DNA of 64,000 nucleotides from Anaerococcus sp. (GCA_030532385.1 JAUNLG010000003.1:48685-112684); one strand, 5' to 3'. Counted from the first letter of the stretch, positions 16,540 to 26,660 are shown. Program-made: numbers and translations. Notes: generated from the sequence alone by a model not told the origin.

Positions 16540-19158
16540 TTAAATGATTTCGTAAACTTTTTCTAATGCCTCATCTAGCTTATCTATATCCTTACCGCCA
16601 GCTTGAGCAAAGTTCTTTCTTCCGCCCCCATTACCACCTGTAATTTGGGCTATAGTTCTTACTATTTTACCTGCATCATACTTATCGGTTAACTTATCAT
16701 CAACTGATACTGTAAAGACTATCCTATCAGAAACTGAAGCAAATACGATGATTAAATCTTCAAACTTACCTTTTAGCTTATTCTCGTACTCTCGAAGCTC
16801 ATCGATACTTGCTTGATCAAACTTATGGACTAGGACATTGACTCCATTTATATTCTTAATACCCTTTTTAAGTTGTTCATAAATATCTGATGCAGAAGAA
16901 GATTTTAATCTTTTGATTTCTTCATTTTTGCTAGCTAATTCTTTTAGCAAGGATTCAATCTTACTTTCTATAGCATTCTCATTAGTAGCTAAGAGCTTTG
17001 CTATAGACTTCTTCCTATCATCCTCTTTTAATAAAAGCTCATAGACCTTACTACCTGTAATAGCCTCAATCCTTCTTACACCGGAGGATACTGACGATTC
17101 GCTTTTAATCTTAAACATAAGAATTTCAGATGTATTGTTAACATGGCAGCCTCCACAAAGCTCCTTTGAGTAATCTCCCATAGAAACAACCCTTACCTTA
17201 TCCTTATACTTATCTTCAAATAATCCAATAGCGCCGACCTGTTGAGATCTTTCATAATCCATAATCTCTTTTGTAACTGGATCCATTTTTGCTATTTGCC
17301 TATTTACTATTTTTTCAACTTCTAGGATTTGATCATCTGTTAGGGCTTTTGGGTTAGAAAAGTCAAACCTTAATTTGTTCTCATCTACCAAAGACCCCTT
17401 TTGTTCTACTTTTTCACCAAGAACATCCCTTAGAGCCTGGTCTAGTAAGTGGGTAGCTGAGTGATTTCTTTCTATAGCTACCCTCCTATTCCTATCTACC
17501 TTAAAGGTAGCTAGGTCATTAGTTTCTAATTTCCCGCTTAAAACTTCAACATAATGGAAATATATATCTCTTTGCTTTTGGACATCGATCACTCTTGCCT
17601 TAAAATTATCTGCAAAAATAATTCCTGTATCAGCAACCTGACCGCCTCCTTCAGCATAAAATGAAGTCTTATCACTGATTATTATACCATTTTTATCCTC
17701 ATCTTCACTTAGGCTATCTACCTTCATATCTTCTTTGAAAAGTCTTAAAATTTTTGCCCTAAGTGTAAGCTTATCGTAACCTAAGAATTCAGTCTTTTCT
17801 AAATCATCCGTATTTAGATTATCTAAAGACCAGCCTGATTCTTTTTTTCTTGCATCTCTTGCTGTTTGCCTTTGAATTTGCATTTGTTGGTCAAAAACAT
17901 CTTCATCTACACCTAGATTATTTTCTTCAAGAATTTCTTTAGTTAAATCTAAAGGGAAACCATAAGTATCATAAAGTTTAAAGGCTTCTTTTCCATCTAA
18001 GTGGTCTTGGTTATTTTTCTTTATCTGGTCAATTTTTTCTTCAAGCATCAAAAGTCCTTGGTCTATAGTCTTTTGAAACCTATTTTCTTCATCTATAATA
18101 ACTTCTATAATTTCATCTTTATTTTCATCAAGTTCTTGATATTCACCCTTATAGGTCTCAATTACCTTAGCTACAACCCCAGATAAAAATTCTCCCTTGA
18201 TACTAAGAAGTTTGCCATGTCTATAGGCTCTTCTGATAAGTCTTCTTAAAACATAACCTCTCTTTTCATTTGATGGAAGAACTCCATCTGAAACTAGAAA
18301 GGTCATTGCCTTAGCATGGTCTGCTATAAGTCTTATTGATACGTCATCTTTATCATTTTCTTTATAAGTTTTTGATGAGGCTTTTTCAATTTCTCTAATT
18401 ATTTCAGCCATAACATCAACTTCAAATATATTATCTTTTTCTTGAACAATCATAGCGATTCTTTCAAGACCCATACCAGTATCTATATTAGGGTGTGAAA
18501 GAGGAGTATAATTTCCATCCTTATCCTTGTTAAATTGGGTGAATACTAGGTTCCAAATCTCCATAAACCTATCAGAATCATCATTACCAGGCCTATTATC
18601 ATTATCATCAATAGCCTTAGCCTCGCCCCTATCTACAAAGATTTCTGAGCAAGGTCCACATGGTCCAGTCTCGATTTCCCAAAAGTTATCTTCCTTTCCC
18701 TGTCTTAAGATCCTCTCTGGGCTAATACCAACTTCATCTTTCCAAATATTATAAGCTTCATCATCTTTCTTATATACTGTAACCCAAAGGTCATTCTTGT
18801 CTATTTCAAGTTCTTTGGTTAGGAATTCATAAGCCCAGGTTATAGCTTCTTTCTTAAAATAATTGCCAAATGAGAAATTACCAAGCATTTCAAAGAAAGT
18901 TCCATGACGTTCAGTCTTGCCCACTCTTTCAATATCTGCAGTTCTAACGCACTTTTGTGAAGAAGTCGCCCTGTCATTTTTCATCTTCTTCTCCCCTGTA
19001 AAATATTTCTTAAGAGGAGCCATACCTGCATTTATAAGCAATAGGGAATCATCATCTACTGGTATTAATGGAAATGACTTAAGAAGGGTATGGCCCTTCT
19101 TATTTCCAAAAAAGTTCAAATATTTACTTCTTAACTCATTCATTCCTAAATTTTTCAT
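16540..19158 (-). CDS. alaS: Alanyl-tRNA synthetase
   Basis: 872 residues, full length. It charges tRNA-Ala and hydrolyses mischarged Ser/Gly-tRNA-Ala. The class II catalytic core fills the first ~240 residues (motif 2 ERHGTFFEMLGNFSFGNYF near 81-99, motif 3 GMGLERIAMI near 231). The editing domain carries HSATHLLDQAL near 569 and CGGCHV near 670, the zinc ligands. The C-terminal coiled coil and C-Ala domain with GGNGGGRKNFAQAGG close the protein. No T-box leader precedes it; it starts inside a unit directly after the Rrf2 gene. Confidence 0.98.
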   Translation of the reverse strand: MKNLGMNELRSKYLNFFGNKKGHTLLKSFPLIPVDDDSLLLINAGMAPLKKYFTGEKKMKNDRATSSQKCVRTADIERVGKTERHGTFFEMLGNFSFGNYFKKEAITWAYEFLTKELEIDKNDLWVTVYKKDDEAYNIWKDEVGISPERILRQGKEDNFWEIETGPCGPCSEIFVDRGEAKAIDDNDNRPGNDDSDRFMEIWNLVFTQFNKDKDGNYTPLSHPNIDTGMGLERIAMIVQEKDNIFEVDVMAEIIREIEKASSKTYKENDKDDVSIRLIADHAKAMTFLVSDGVLPSNEKRGYVLRRLIRRAYRHGKLLSIKGEFLSGVVAKVIETYKGEYQELDENKDEIIEVIIDEENRFQKTIDQGLLMLEEKIDQIKKNNQDHLDGKEAFKLYDTYGFPLDLTKEILEENNLGVDEDVFDQQMQIQRQTARDARKKESGWSLDNLNTDDLEKTEFLGYDKLTLRAKILRLFKEDMKVDSLSEDEDKNGIIISDKTSFYAEGGGQVADTGIIFADNFKARVIDVQKQRDIYFHYVEVLSGKLETNDLATFKVDRNRRVAIERNHSATHLLDQALRDVLGEKVEQKGSLVDENKLRFDFSNPKALTDDQILEVEKIVNRQIAKMDPVTKEIMDYERSQQVGAIGLFEDKYKDKVRVVSMGDYSKELCGGCHVNNTSEILMFKIKSESSVSSGVRRIEAITGSKVYELLLKEDDRKKSIAKLLATNENAIESKIESLLKELASKNEEIKRLKSSSASDIYEQLKKGIKNINGVNVLVHKFDQASIDELREYENKLKGKFEDLIIVFASVSDRIVFTVSVDDKLTDKYDAGKIVRTIAQITGGNGGGRKNFAQAGGKDIDKLDEALEKVYEII

Positions 19159-19167
19159 TCATCTACC

Positions 19168-19569
19168 TCATACTTCTTGATTAATCATATTTTCTAAGCT
19201 AATAGAATCAACAGCTTCATTTATAACTTCATCAATCCTATTAAAAACATAATAAGCATCGCACTTATCATCACAAAAATGATCACCACTTACACAATCG
19301 CTCATGGTAATATTGCCCTCAAGGCTTCTTAGTACTTCTCCTACACTTATTTCATCTAGGTTTTTTGTAATCTTATACCCACCCTTAGGGCCCCTGGCTG
19401 ACTTTATCAGACCTTCTTTTTTCAATAATCTAATTAACTGCTCCAGATAATTTTCTGATAAATTTAATCTTTCGCTAATTTCTGATACGGATATATAACC
19501 CCTATCTTTATTTGAGGCCAAATAACACATGGCTCTTAGTCCATACCTACCTCTTGTCGATAACTTCAT
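19168..19569 (-). CDS. Rrf2 family transcriptional regulator with three cysteines
   Basis: 133 residues. The N-terminal winged helix starts MKLSTRGRYGLRAMCYLA, with SENYLEQLIRLLKKEGL near 38-54 and the GPKGGYKI wing. After LEGN come three cysteines spaced C-x6-C-x3-C (near 93-104), as in iron-sulfur-binding IscR-type members and unlike CymR. It is therefore probably an Fe-S or redox sensor, possibly controlling the cysteine desulfurase genes at 25-26.6 kb, though those are not adjacent. SD AGGTGAT. It lies between comEA and alaS. Confidence 0.88.
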   Translation of the reverse strand: MKLSTRGRYGLRAMCYLASNKDRGYISVSEISERLNLSENYLEQLIRLLKKEGLIKSARGPKGGYKITKNLDEISVGEVLRSLEGNITMSDCVSGDHFCDDKCDAYYVFNRIDEVINEAVDSISLENMINQEV

Positions 19570-19579
19570 ATATAATCAC

Positions 19580-20191
19580 CTATACCGTAATTAAATCCTT
19601 TAAGGATTCGAAAAACTTATCTCCTATTCCAGTAACATTCTTTATATCTTCTATACTTTCAAACCTATGGTCTTTTCTATAGTTTATTATAGCTTCTGCC
19701 CTTTTTTCTCCTACATTAGGTAGGGTCATAAGCTCATTTTTATCGGCAGTATTTATATTTACTAGTTCATTTGAATCTCCACTTAAATTTATACTATCAT
19801 CTTCTAAATTTTCTAGATCTTCATTGATATTTGGTATGTAAACTTTCATTTGATCTTCTATTTTTAAAGCTAAATTTAAGTTCTTATCATTGGCATTTTC
19901 GGTCAATCCGCCTGCCATATTTATTAAATCCTCTAACCTATCATCTTCACTAACAATATAAACTCCAGGATCTCGTATTTCTCCCGTTATATAAGCCTTT
20001 TTTTCTAAGACCTTTTCATCTTCTAGGTCCTCTCCTATAGTTTCCTGTGCACTTGGATCTTCCAAGATCTCTACTTCTTTATCTTTTAATAAAAAATTTC
20101 CTAGGGAGCCTTGAAAGAAACTTTTTGCTAATAAGGCTATAATTAGAACTGCCAGTAGATAAATCACCTTATCTTTTTTATCATCAGACAT
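19580..20191 (-). CDS. comEA: ComEA-like membrane-anchored DNA-binding protein
   Basis: 203 residues: one N-terminal membrane segment (KVIYLLAVLIIALLAKSFF, about 9-27), an acidic linker, an SLBB domain (ITGEIRDPGVYIVSEDDRL near 69-87), and two helix-hairpin-helix motifs (NINTADKNELMTLPNVGEKR near 146-165 and DIKNVTGIGDKFFESL near 183). ComEA binds exogenous double-stranded DNA outside the membrane and hands it to ComEC. comEC is not nearby, so competence is only suggested. The start ATG at 20189-20191 has GGAG six bases before it. Confidence 0.85.
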   Translation of the reverse strand: MSDDKKDKVIYLLAVLIIALLAKSFFQGSLGNFLLKDKEVEILEDPSAQETIGEDLEDEKVLEKKAYITGEIRDPGVYIVSEDDRLEDLINMAGGLTENANDKNLNLALKIEDQMKVYIPNINEDLENLEDDSINLSGDSNELVNINTADKNELMTLPNVGEKRAEAIINYRKDHRFESIEDIKNVTGIGDKFFESLKDLITV

Positions 20192-20216
20192 CACTATCTC
20201 CTAAATTTGTGGGAAA

Positions 20217-20525
20217 TTATCTCTCCCACAAATTATCTAGGTCATAAAATTCACGTTGGTTTTGAGTGAATATATGGACAATAACATCGCCCACATCTAA
20301 AAGGATCCACTCACCTTCCCTAAGACCTTCTTTAGAGAAAACTTCAAATCCTTCCTTAGCCAAATCCTCTTCAATATAATCAGCAAGGGCTCTTGTTTGA
20401 TTGATTGACCCACCACTTGCTATTATAAATTTATCAGCTATAGATGAGTTTTCAAGATCAATGACCTTGATGTCTATAGCTAGTTTATCATCTAGTGTCT
20501 TTAAAATTCTTTCAACTTTTTCCAT
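20217..20525 (-). CDS. rsfS: Ribosome silencing factor (RsfS/Iojap)
   Basis: 102 residues covering the whole Iojap domain: KLAIDIKVIDLENSSIADKF near 14-33, ASGGSINQTRALADYIEE near 37-54, and EGEWILLDVGDVIVHIF near 72-88. RsfS binds ribosomal protein L14 and blocks subunit joining under nutrient stress. It overlaps the 3' end of yqeK and has AAGGAG at its start; the order nadD-yqeK-rsfS is standard. Confidence 0.95.
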   Translation of the reverse strand: MEKVERILKTLDDKLAIDIKVIDLENSSIADKFIIASGGSINQTRALADYIEEDLAKEGFEVFSKEGLREGEWILLDVGDVIVHIFTQNQREFYDLDNLWER

Positions 20526-21084
20526 ATTTCTCCTTTATTAAATAGTTTCTTGCCTTAAAAGTTAAATCTTCTATATATGCATTCTTTTCTAGTAAAAATT
20601 TTATATTATGGTCAAGCATGGACAAAAGCCCACAATCTAGGTCATCATATGCTATTTCTCTTAACTTCTTAACTCCAGGATAAGACCTTCCTTCTTCTAG
20701 CCCATCAGCTAGAAAAATTATTTTTTCTAAAAGACTCATATTCTCTCTACCTGTAGTGTGGTATCTTATAGCATCTAAAATCTCCCTATCCTTTATATTA
20801 TACACTTTTTCGGCTACTTCCGCTCCCAAAAATGCATGTAAGATAGGAGACTTCATATCTATTGTAGAATTTTCTATAAATTCTGGCCTAAGCAAAGTTA
20901 GGTACTTTTTTTCATTATATTTTGCACAATCATGTAAGAATCCTGCTATCTTTACCTTTTCAAGGTCTACATCCTTGCCCTTACTTAAAGATAGAGCTTT
21001 ATCTACTACCCTTAAAGAGTGGTTAAACCTTTTCTCCCCAATATCATCTAGTAAGGTCTTTTCATATAAACTTCTGTCAAACAT
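20512..21084 (-). CDS. yqeK: YqeK, HD-domain diadenosine tetraphosphatase
   Basis: 190-residue HD phosphohydrolase. Metal-site motifs are HSLRV near 22, GFLHDCAKY near 48, HAFLGAE near 84 and DAIRYHTTGR near 106. Members hydrolyse Ap4A symmetrically to two ADP. The gene overlaps the nadD stop and has a G-rich ribosome site (AGGGGGC). Confidence 0.93.
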   Translation of the reverse strand: MFDRSLYEKTLLDDIGEKRFNHSLRVVDKALSLSKGKDVDLEKVKIAGFLHDCAKYNEKKYLTLLRPEFIENSTIDMKSPILHAFLGAEVAEKVYNIKDREILDAIRYHTTGRENMSLLEKIIFLADGLEEGRSYPGVKKLREIAYDDLDCGLLSMLDHNIKFLLEKNAYIEDLTFKARNYLIKEKYGKS

Positions 21085-21673
21085 AAAGCCCCCTGGTATC
21101 TATGATATAAGCTATTTCTTCTGGCACCAAATATTTAATACTCTTTCTATCTTCAACTAAGCCTCTAATTAGAGTTGAAGAGATATTTATATTAAGATCA
21201 TTAATTAAATAAATCCTAGGATTGTCTAGTCTTATTTGTCTAACTTTATTTACAAGTTCAGAATCCTTGTCTATATTAGACCTAGTAAATACTATTATCT
21301 TATCATTTAAGATCTCTTTATAATTTTTCCAAGTATCGATAGTCAAAAAAGAATCCTCACCCATAATATAATAAATATCATCCTTTGGAAAATGCTTTTT
21401 AAAATACCTTATGGTCTCATGAGTATAATGGACTGTCTGATCTGTTGATTCAAATGTAGATAAGACTATTTTTTTATTATCCTTTATAGCCTCACTTACC
21501 ATCTCTACCCTTATATTGACTGGAGTTTTCTTCTTATGTTTTTTGTGGGGAGGATTAGAACTTGGTAGGATGATCACCCTATCAAGATCCATAGCATTGA
21601 TACAATTTTCTATTACTATCAAGTGTCCTATGTGGATAGGATCAAAGGTTCCCCCGAAAAGTCCGATCTTCAT
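21077..21673 (-). CDS. nadD: Nicotinate-nucleotide adenylyltransferase
   Basis: 198 residues. The nucleotidyltransferase motif GGTFDPIHIGHL is at 6-17; LPSSNPPHKKHKKKTP near 36 is the substrate loop, YYIMGEDSFLTIDTWKNY near 102-119 and the C-terminal ISSTLIRG near 163 complete the active site. It makes deamido-NAD from nicotinate mononucleotide and ATP in NAD synthesis. No strong Shine-Dalgarno is seen; its start follows the yhbY stop closely. Confidence 0.95.
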   Translation of the reverse strand: MKIGLFGGTFDPIHIGHLIVIENCINAMDLDRVIILPSSNPPHKKHKKKTPVNIRVEMVSEAIKDNKKIVLSTFESTDQTVHYTHETIRYFKKHFPKDDIYYIMGEDSFLTIDTWKNYKEILNDKIIVFTRSNIDKDSELVNKVRQIRLDNPRIYLINDLNINISSTLIRGLVEDRKSIKYLVPEEIAYIIDTRGLYV

Positions 21674-21675
21674 TT

Positions 21676-21960
21676 TTATAGACCGTACTTGTTTTCTTCA
21701 CTCTTCCTATAAATTGTAAAGATTGAGCCAAGGTGAGATATAAATTCAGCATTTAATCTTTCTATTAGTGTATCTATTATCTCTTCTTGGTCATCTAGGT
21801 TATTTTGTAAGATTTTCACCTTAATAAGCTCCCTAGCTTCCAAGGCTTCATCTATTGCTTTAACCAAATCATCTGTTATTGAATTTTTACCAATATTGAT
21901 TATAGGCTTAAAGTCATGCGCTTCTTGTTTTAATCTTGCTCTTTGTTTTCCTGTTAACAT
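21676..21960 (-). CDS. yhbY: CRM-domain RNA-binding protein YhbY
   Basis: 94-residue single CRM domain: LTGKQRARLKQEAHDFKPII at the N-terminus, INIGKNSITDDLVKAIDEAL near 21-40 and LIKVKILQN near 45. The GxxG-type RNA-binding loop is present as NIGKNSI. The family associates with pre-50S particles; next to obg and nadD it fits a ribosome assembly cluster. SD AGGGGAT. Confidence 0.92.
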   Translation of the reverse strand: MLTGKQRARLKQEAHDFKPIINIGKNSITDDLVKAIDEALEARELIKVKILQNNLDDQEEIIDTLIERLNAEFISHLGSIFTIYRKSEENKYGL

Positions 21961-21968
21961 ATTATCCC

Positions 21969-23261
<1,293 letters not shown>

Positions 23262-23265
23262 TCAT

Positions 23266-23291
23266 AAAAAAAAGCTTGCCACTTGGCAAGC
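23266..23291 (-). terminator. Terminator after rpmA
   Basis: GCTTGCC-AAGT-GGCAAGC (23274-23280 with 23285-23291) is followed on the minus strand by eight Ts. It separates the L21-Prp-L27 unit from obg and probably lowers expression of the downstream genes. Confidence 0.93.
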
Positions 23292-23298
23292 CTCACAG

Positions 23299-23592
23299 TT
23301 AAGCTATTTCTTCTTGGGCATAAACAGAAACTTGTTTTCTATCTCTACCTTTTCTTTCAAATTTAACAACACCTTCACATGAAGCATAAAGAGTATCATC
23401 CGCACCCTTTTTCACATTTGTACCTGGGTGGATTTTTGTTCCTCTTTGTCTTACTATAATTGTTCCAGCATTAACAAATTGTCCATCGCTTCTTTTAACA
23501 CCAAGTCTTTTAGCATTAGAATCTCTACCATTCTTTGATGAAGAAACTCCCTTTTTACTTGACAATCTTTGTAAATCTATATTTAATATCAT
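23299..23592 (-). CDS. rpmA: Ribosomal protein L27 with N-terminal extension
   Basis: 97 residues. The mature domain begins [21 protein letters not shown]. As in other Firmicutes a short N-terminal extension precedes it, normally removed by the protease Prp so that the L27 N-terminus can reach the peptidyl-transferase centre. Here the extension reads [10 protein letters not shown], with Arg-Leu where the known motif has Phe-Phe, and Ser rather than Ala follows. The prp gene is directly upstream. SD AAGGAGA. Confidence 0.97.
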   Translation of the reverse strand: MILNIDLQRLSSKKGVSSSKNGRDSNAKRLGVKRSDGQFVNAGTIIVRQRGTKIHPGTNVKKGADDTLYASCEGVVKFERKGRDRKQVSVYAQEEIA

Positions 23593-23907
23593 TCAAGTCT
23601 CCTTATAATTTAATTTTACATAATCGCTATAATTAGCTAGTAAAGTTTGTATACCTGTTTCAAAATAAGCAAACACTGTATCAATGTTCTCACTTTCCTC
23701 CAAGGTCTTTAAAGATAATAAGTTATCACCATCATCAAAAAATTCAACCTTAGTATTATACTTATCTAGGGTATTGACACAAGTGTAGGCTAGTATTGTG
23801 ACAGCCGAACAAACTATATCACTGCCAGGCTCTGCAAAGTCTGCATGGCCTCTTATTTCATAACCTACTATTCTTTCTTCCTTGATTAATAAATCAACAT
23901 TAATCAT
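23593..23907 (-). CDS. prp: Ribosomal-processing cysteine protease Prp
   Basis: 104 residues. Catalytic His is in IRGHADFAEPGSDIVCSAVT (His near 21, Cys near 34), the Prp signature. It cleaves the N-terminal extension of L27 and is essential in Staphylococcus aureus. Placed between L21 and L27 as in most Firmicutes. The start overlaps the L21 stop (TAATG) without its own Shine-Dalgarno, so it is probably translated by coupling at lower level than the ribosomal proteins. Confidence 0.95.
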   Translation of the reverse strand: MINVDLLIKEERIVGYEIRGHADFAEPGSDIVCSAVTILAYTCVNTLDKYNTKVEFFDDGDNLLSLKTLEESENIDTVFAYFETGIQTLLANYSDYVKLNYKET

Positions 23908-24215
23908 TAAAGTGATATACTATCAATTTTTACTAAAGTATAAGGTTGTCTGTGACCGTGTTTTTTTCTGTATTGTTTTTTAGGTTTGTATTTGAATACA
24001 ACTACCTTTTTAGCCTTATTTTGATCTTCTACTGTTGCTGTAACTTTTGCATTTTCTACAAATGGAGCTCCGACTTTTACATCATCTCCTGAAACCATAA
24101 GAACTTGATCAAATTCAACGGTGTCACCAACTTCATTAGCTAGTTTTTCTACCCTAACTAAATCGCCTTCTGATACTTTGTATTGTTTTCCACCTGTTTT
24201 AATAATTGCGTACAT
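23907..24215 (-). CDS. rplU: Ribosomal protein L21
   Basis: 102-residue L21, starting [20 protein letters not shown] and ending in the conserved [15 protein letters not shown] and KIDSI region. The ATG at 24213-24215 has AAGGAGG before it; the in-frame extension upstream lies within the L21 leader RNA. Binds 23S rRNA with L20. First gene of L21-Prp-L27. Confidence 0.97.
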   Translation of the reverse strand: MYAIIKTGGKQYKVSEGDLVRVEKLANEVGDTVEFDQVLMVSGDDVKVGAPFVENAKVTATVEDQNKAKKVVVFKYKPKKQYRKKHGHRQPYTLVKIDSISL

Positions 24216-24280
24216 GGAAACCTCCTTAACTAAAATTCTCGCCACTTTTGGGGATCAGTACCCGAAACTGAGCGGTTTAC
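24216..24280 (-). ncRNA. L21 leader, autoregulatory 5' RNA element
   Basis: Between the predicted transcription start and rplU the transcript holds the core ACCGCTCAGTTTCGGGTACT (about 24256-24275), then GATCCCC and GTGGCGAG. This is the pattern I know from the L21 leader family of Firmicutes, in which r-protein excess is thought to repress the operon. The GGGTACTGATCCC hairpin and CCGCT/AGTGG pairing can be drawn. Identification rests on recall of the family consensus, not on a covariance search. Confidence 0.75.
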
Positions 24281-24286
24281 TTATAT

Positions 24287-24315
24287 ATATTACTTTAGAT
24301 TTGCTTATTTGTCAA
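24287..24315 (-). promoter_or_regulatory. Promoter of rplU-prp-rpmA
   Basis: TTGACA (24310-24315), 17 bases, TAATAT (24287-24292) on the minus strand. The -35 box overlaps the thiI stop codon (24312-24314). Confidence 0.75.
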
Positions 24316-25475
24316 GCTATTTCTATTATTTCCATCTCTTTTATAGCAGCTTCTTCTAAAGCTTTAATATCTAGGTTTTTTTCAGATTCCTTTATATATT
24401 CTAACCTTGGTTTAGTAACTGGCTTATCAGGAGCAAAGATCGAGCAGCAATCATCATAAGGCTCTATAGCCTTATCATAAGTGTCTATTTCTATAGATAT
24501 ATCAATTATATCTTGCTTGTCCATTCCTATAAGTGGTCTAAGGATCGGTAGGGAGCTTGACTCATTTATTACCGATATAGATTCTAGAGTTTGGCTTGCA
24601 ACTTGTCCTAAGGCCTCTCCTGTTATTAGGGCCTTAAATCCATAGTCTTCGCTGATTTTATTAGCTATCCTCATCATAAATCTTCTTGATAAAATTGTGG
24701 TTTCTTTCCTAGGACAATTCTTACTTATGGCCTTATAGATACCTGCCAGATTTATAGAAAACACTCGCATTTTTCCTGTATAGGCTGAAAGAAGTTTGGC
24801 TAGGTCCATGGCTTTTTGGTGGGCTCTTTTTGATGTAAAAGGATAGGAATGAAAATGAATTGCTTCGACCATCATCCCTCTTTTTGCCATCATGAAACCT
24901 GCTACAGGAGAATCTATTCCACCAGATAATAATAGTAAACCCTTGCCAGAAGAGCCTATAGGAAGGCCACCAAGTCCCTCCTTCCTATTGATATAAACAT
25001 AGGCATAGGCCTTGATGTCTATATAAATATAAAAGTTGGGATTGTGGATGTCTACCTTAAGGTTACTTCTATTATTTAATACAAGCTCTCCAATCTTGCT
25101 ATTAATCTTTGGAGATGTTAGTGGATAGGACTTATCTGTCCTTTTACTTTCTACCTTAAAGGTTAAATTTTGATCTTTATAGTAATAATCTATCAATTCT
25201 AGAACTGACTGACCGATTACCTCGATATCTTTATCGATCTTTATAACTTCAGATATGTAAGTAATTCCAAATACTTTTCTTATCTCTTTTTTAAGGCTTG
25301 TAAACTTTTTTCTATCTGCCTTTATATAAAGTTTAGATGATTCCACATACATATCATCATAGCCAATTTCCTTTATATTTCTTTTTATATTTTCAACAGC
25401 TCTCTTATAAAATAAATTTCTATTCTTTCCTTTTAGAAAGATTTCACCAAAACTTATGGCTAATAACCACTCCAT
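24312..25475 (-). CDS. thiI: tRNA 4-thiouridine synthase ThiI
   Basis: 387 residues: ferredoxin-like and THUMP domains (about 1-165), then the PP-loop ATPase LLLLSGGIDSPVAG near 178-191. It adenylates U8 of tRNA and transfers sulfur. The rhodanese domain of the Escherichia coli enzyme is absent, as in Bacillus, where a dedicated NifS-like desulfurase donates sulfur; that gene is directly upstream and overlaps it (TAATG). Conserved Cys is in DDCCSIFAPDKPVTKP near 335-350. Confidence 0.96.
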   Translation of the reverse strand: MEWLLAISFGEIFLKGKNRNLFYKRAVENIKRNIKEIGYDDMYVESSKLYIKADRKKFTSLKKEIRKVFGITYISEVIKIDKDIEVIGQSVLELIDYYYKDQNLTFKVESKRTDKSYPLTSPKINSKIGELVLNNRSNLKVDIHNPNFYIYIDIKAYAYVYINRKEGLGGLPIGSSGKGLLLLSGGIDSPVAGFMMAKRGMMVEAIHFHSYPFTSKRAHQKAMDLAKLLSAYTGKMRVFSINLAGIYKAISKNCPRKETTILSRRFMMRIANKISEDYGFKALITGEALGQVASQTLESISVINESSSLPILRPLIGMDKQDIIDISIEIDTYDKAIEPYDDCCSIFAPDKPVTKPRLEYIKESEKNLDIKALEEAAIKEMEIIEIA

Positions 25476-26593
25476 TAAAACACCTCCCTAATCATTTTTA
25501 TTCCCTCTTTTAACACTTTAATTGTTTTATCCAAGTCTTTCTTACTAATATCAGCTGAGAAGGAAAATCTTATTACACCATCTATATATTCTTCTTCTAC
25601 TCCAAGGGCTTCTAAAACCCTATTATTTGTACCCTTAGAACAAGCTGATCCTGAAGAGACATAGATTTGTTCATCCTCAAGGATATGAACTAAAACTTCA
25701 GATTTGATATTCTTAAAGGCCACACTTAAAATATAGGGACTATAAGCTTCATTTGGAGAAATAATTTTATAATCGTTAATATTTTTGCTAATCCCTTCTC
25801 TTAAATACTTATTTAGGCTAGCTATATAATCATATTTATCTTCTTCTATGACTTCTTCTAGGGCCCTGGCACTTGCTACAATTGCAGGATGGTTTTGCGT
25901 TCCTGAACTTATAATCTCCTGCCTACCTCCAAAAAGGATGGGTTTTATTTTACCTAAAGCTTTTTTACTTACAAAAAGACCTCCAAGTCCCTTGGGACCA
26001 TGAAATTTGTGGGCTGAAAAACTCATTAAATCAACTCCAAGATCTATTACATCACAAGAAATCTTGCCTAAAGCTTGAGTAGCATCTATGTGAATCAATA
26101 TATTTGGATCATAGGCTTTTACAATTTTACTTATAGCTTTTATATCTATAATAGATCCTGTTTCATTATTTACATAAATTAGAGATATAAGTCTAATATC
26201 CTTTGAAAGTTTAGCTTTCAAATCTTCAAGGTCAATTGCTCCATTTTCATCATTTTTGAGGAAAACTACTTTTTTATAATGATAATTATTAAAAGCATCA
26301 TAAACTGAAGAATGCTCAAGTCTACTAGTTAAGGCAGAAGAGTCATCTGCTGCCATTGAAGCTATGACGATATTATTTGACTCAGTTGCTCCTTTAGTAA
26401 AATAAATATCGCTGGCCTTAGCATTTATAACTTTTCCTATATAAGACCTTGCTTTTTTAATTAAATTTTCTGACTCCATGCCATAAGAATGGATGGCAGA
26501 TGCATTGGCATAAAAATTTTCTAAAACTTCTACTTCCGCCTCTATGGCCTTTTTACTCATCTTTGTAGTTGCTGCATTATCTAAATATATCAT
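25475..26593 (-). CDS. Cysteine desulfurase (NifS/IscS class)
   Basis: 372-residue PLP enzyme that takes sulfur from cysteine to form a persulfide. The PLP lysine is in SFSAHKFHGPKGLGG near 193-207, the active Cys in SSGSACSKGTNN near 311-322; IHIDATQALGK near 165 contacts PLP. Coupled to thiI, it most likely serves 4-thiouridine (NifZ-like), but a general Fe-S role is possible since no isc/suf genes are in the window. SD AAGGAG. Confidence 0.93.
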   Translation of the reverse strand: MIYLDNAATTKMSKKAIEAEVEVLENFYANASAIHSYGMESENLIKKARSYIGKVINAKASDIYFTKGATESNNIVIASMAADDSSALTSRLEHSSVYDAFNNYHYKKVVFLKNDENGAIDLEDLKAKLSKDIRLISLIYVNNETGSIIDIKAISKIVKAYDPNILIHIDATQALGKISCDVIDLGVDLMSFSAHKFHGPKGLGGLFVSKKALGKIKPILFGGRQEIISSGTQNHPAIVASARALEEVIEEDKYDYIASLNKYLREGISKNINDYKIISPNEAYSPYILSVAFKNIKSEVLVHILEDEQIYVSSGSACSKGTNNRVLEALGVEEEYIDGVIRFSFSADISKKDLDKTIKVLKEGIKMIREVF

Positions 26594-26613
26594 GGTTTCT
26601 CCTTAACTCTTAT

Positions 26614-26641
26614 ACTATATTAGAATAAAGATAGATTACAA
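26614..26641 (-). promoter_or_regulatory. Promoter of the desulfurase-thiI unit
   Basis: TTGTAA (26636-26641), 16 bases, TATAGT (26614-26619) on the minus strand, about 20 bases before the ATG. It overlaps the divergent promoter region of the plus-strand gene at 26661. Confidence 0.6.
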
Positions 26642-26648
26642 ATTAAAG

Positions 26649-26654
26649 TATAAT
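26649..26654 (+). promoter_or_regulatory. -10 box six bases before a start codon (leaderless candidate)
   Basis: A perfect TATAAT ends six bases before the ATG at 26661, so transcription should begin at or beside the start codon. The -35 region is weak (TAAAGA at 26626) and no Shine-Dalgarno exists. Confidence 0.55.
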
Positions 26655-26660
26655 AGTCCT

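Noticed and set aside
19159-19167. T-box leader for alaS
   Set aside because: Only nine bases separate Rrf2 and alaS; no specifier or antiterminator elements are present. The same holds for aspS.
20756-21160. 134-codon plus-strand frame opposite yqeK and nadD
   Set aside because: Covers two strongly conserved genes on the other strand; no start signals.
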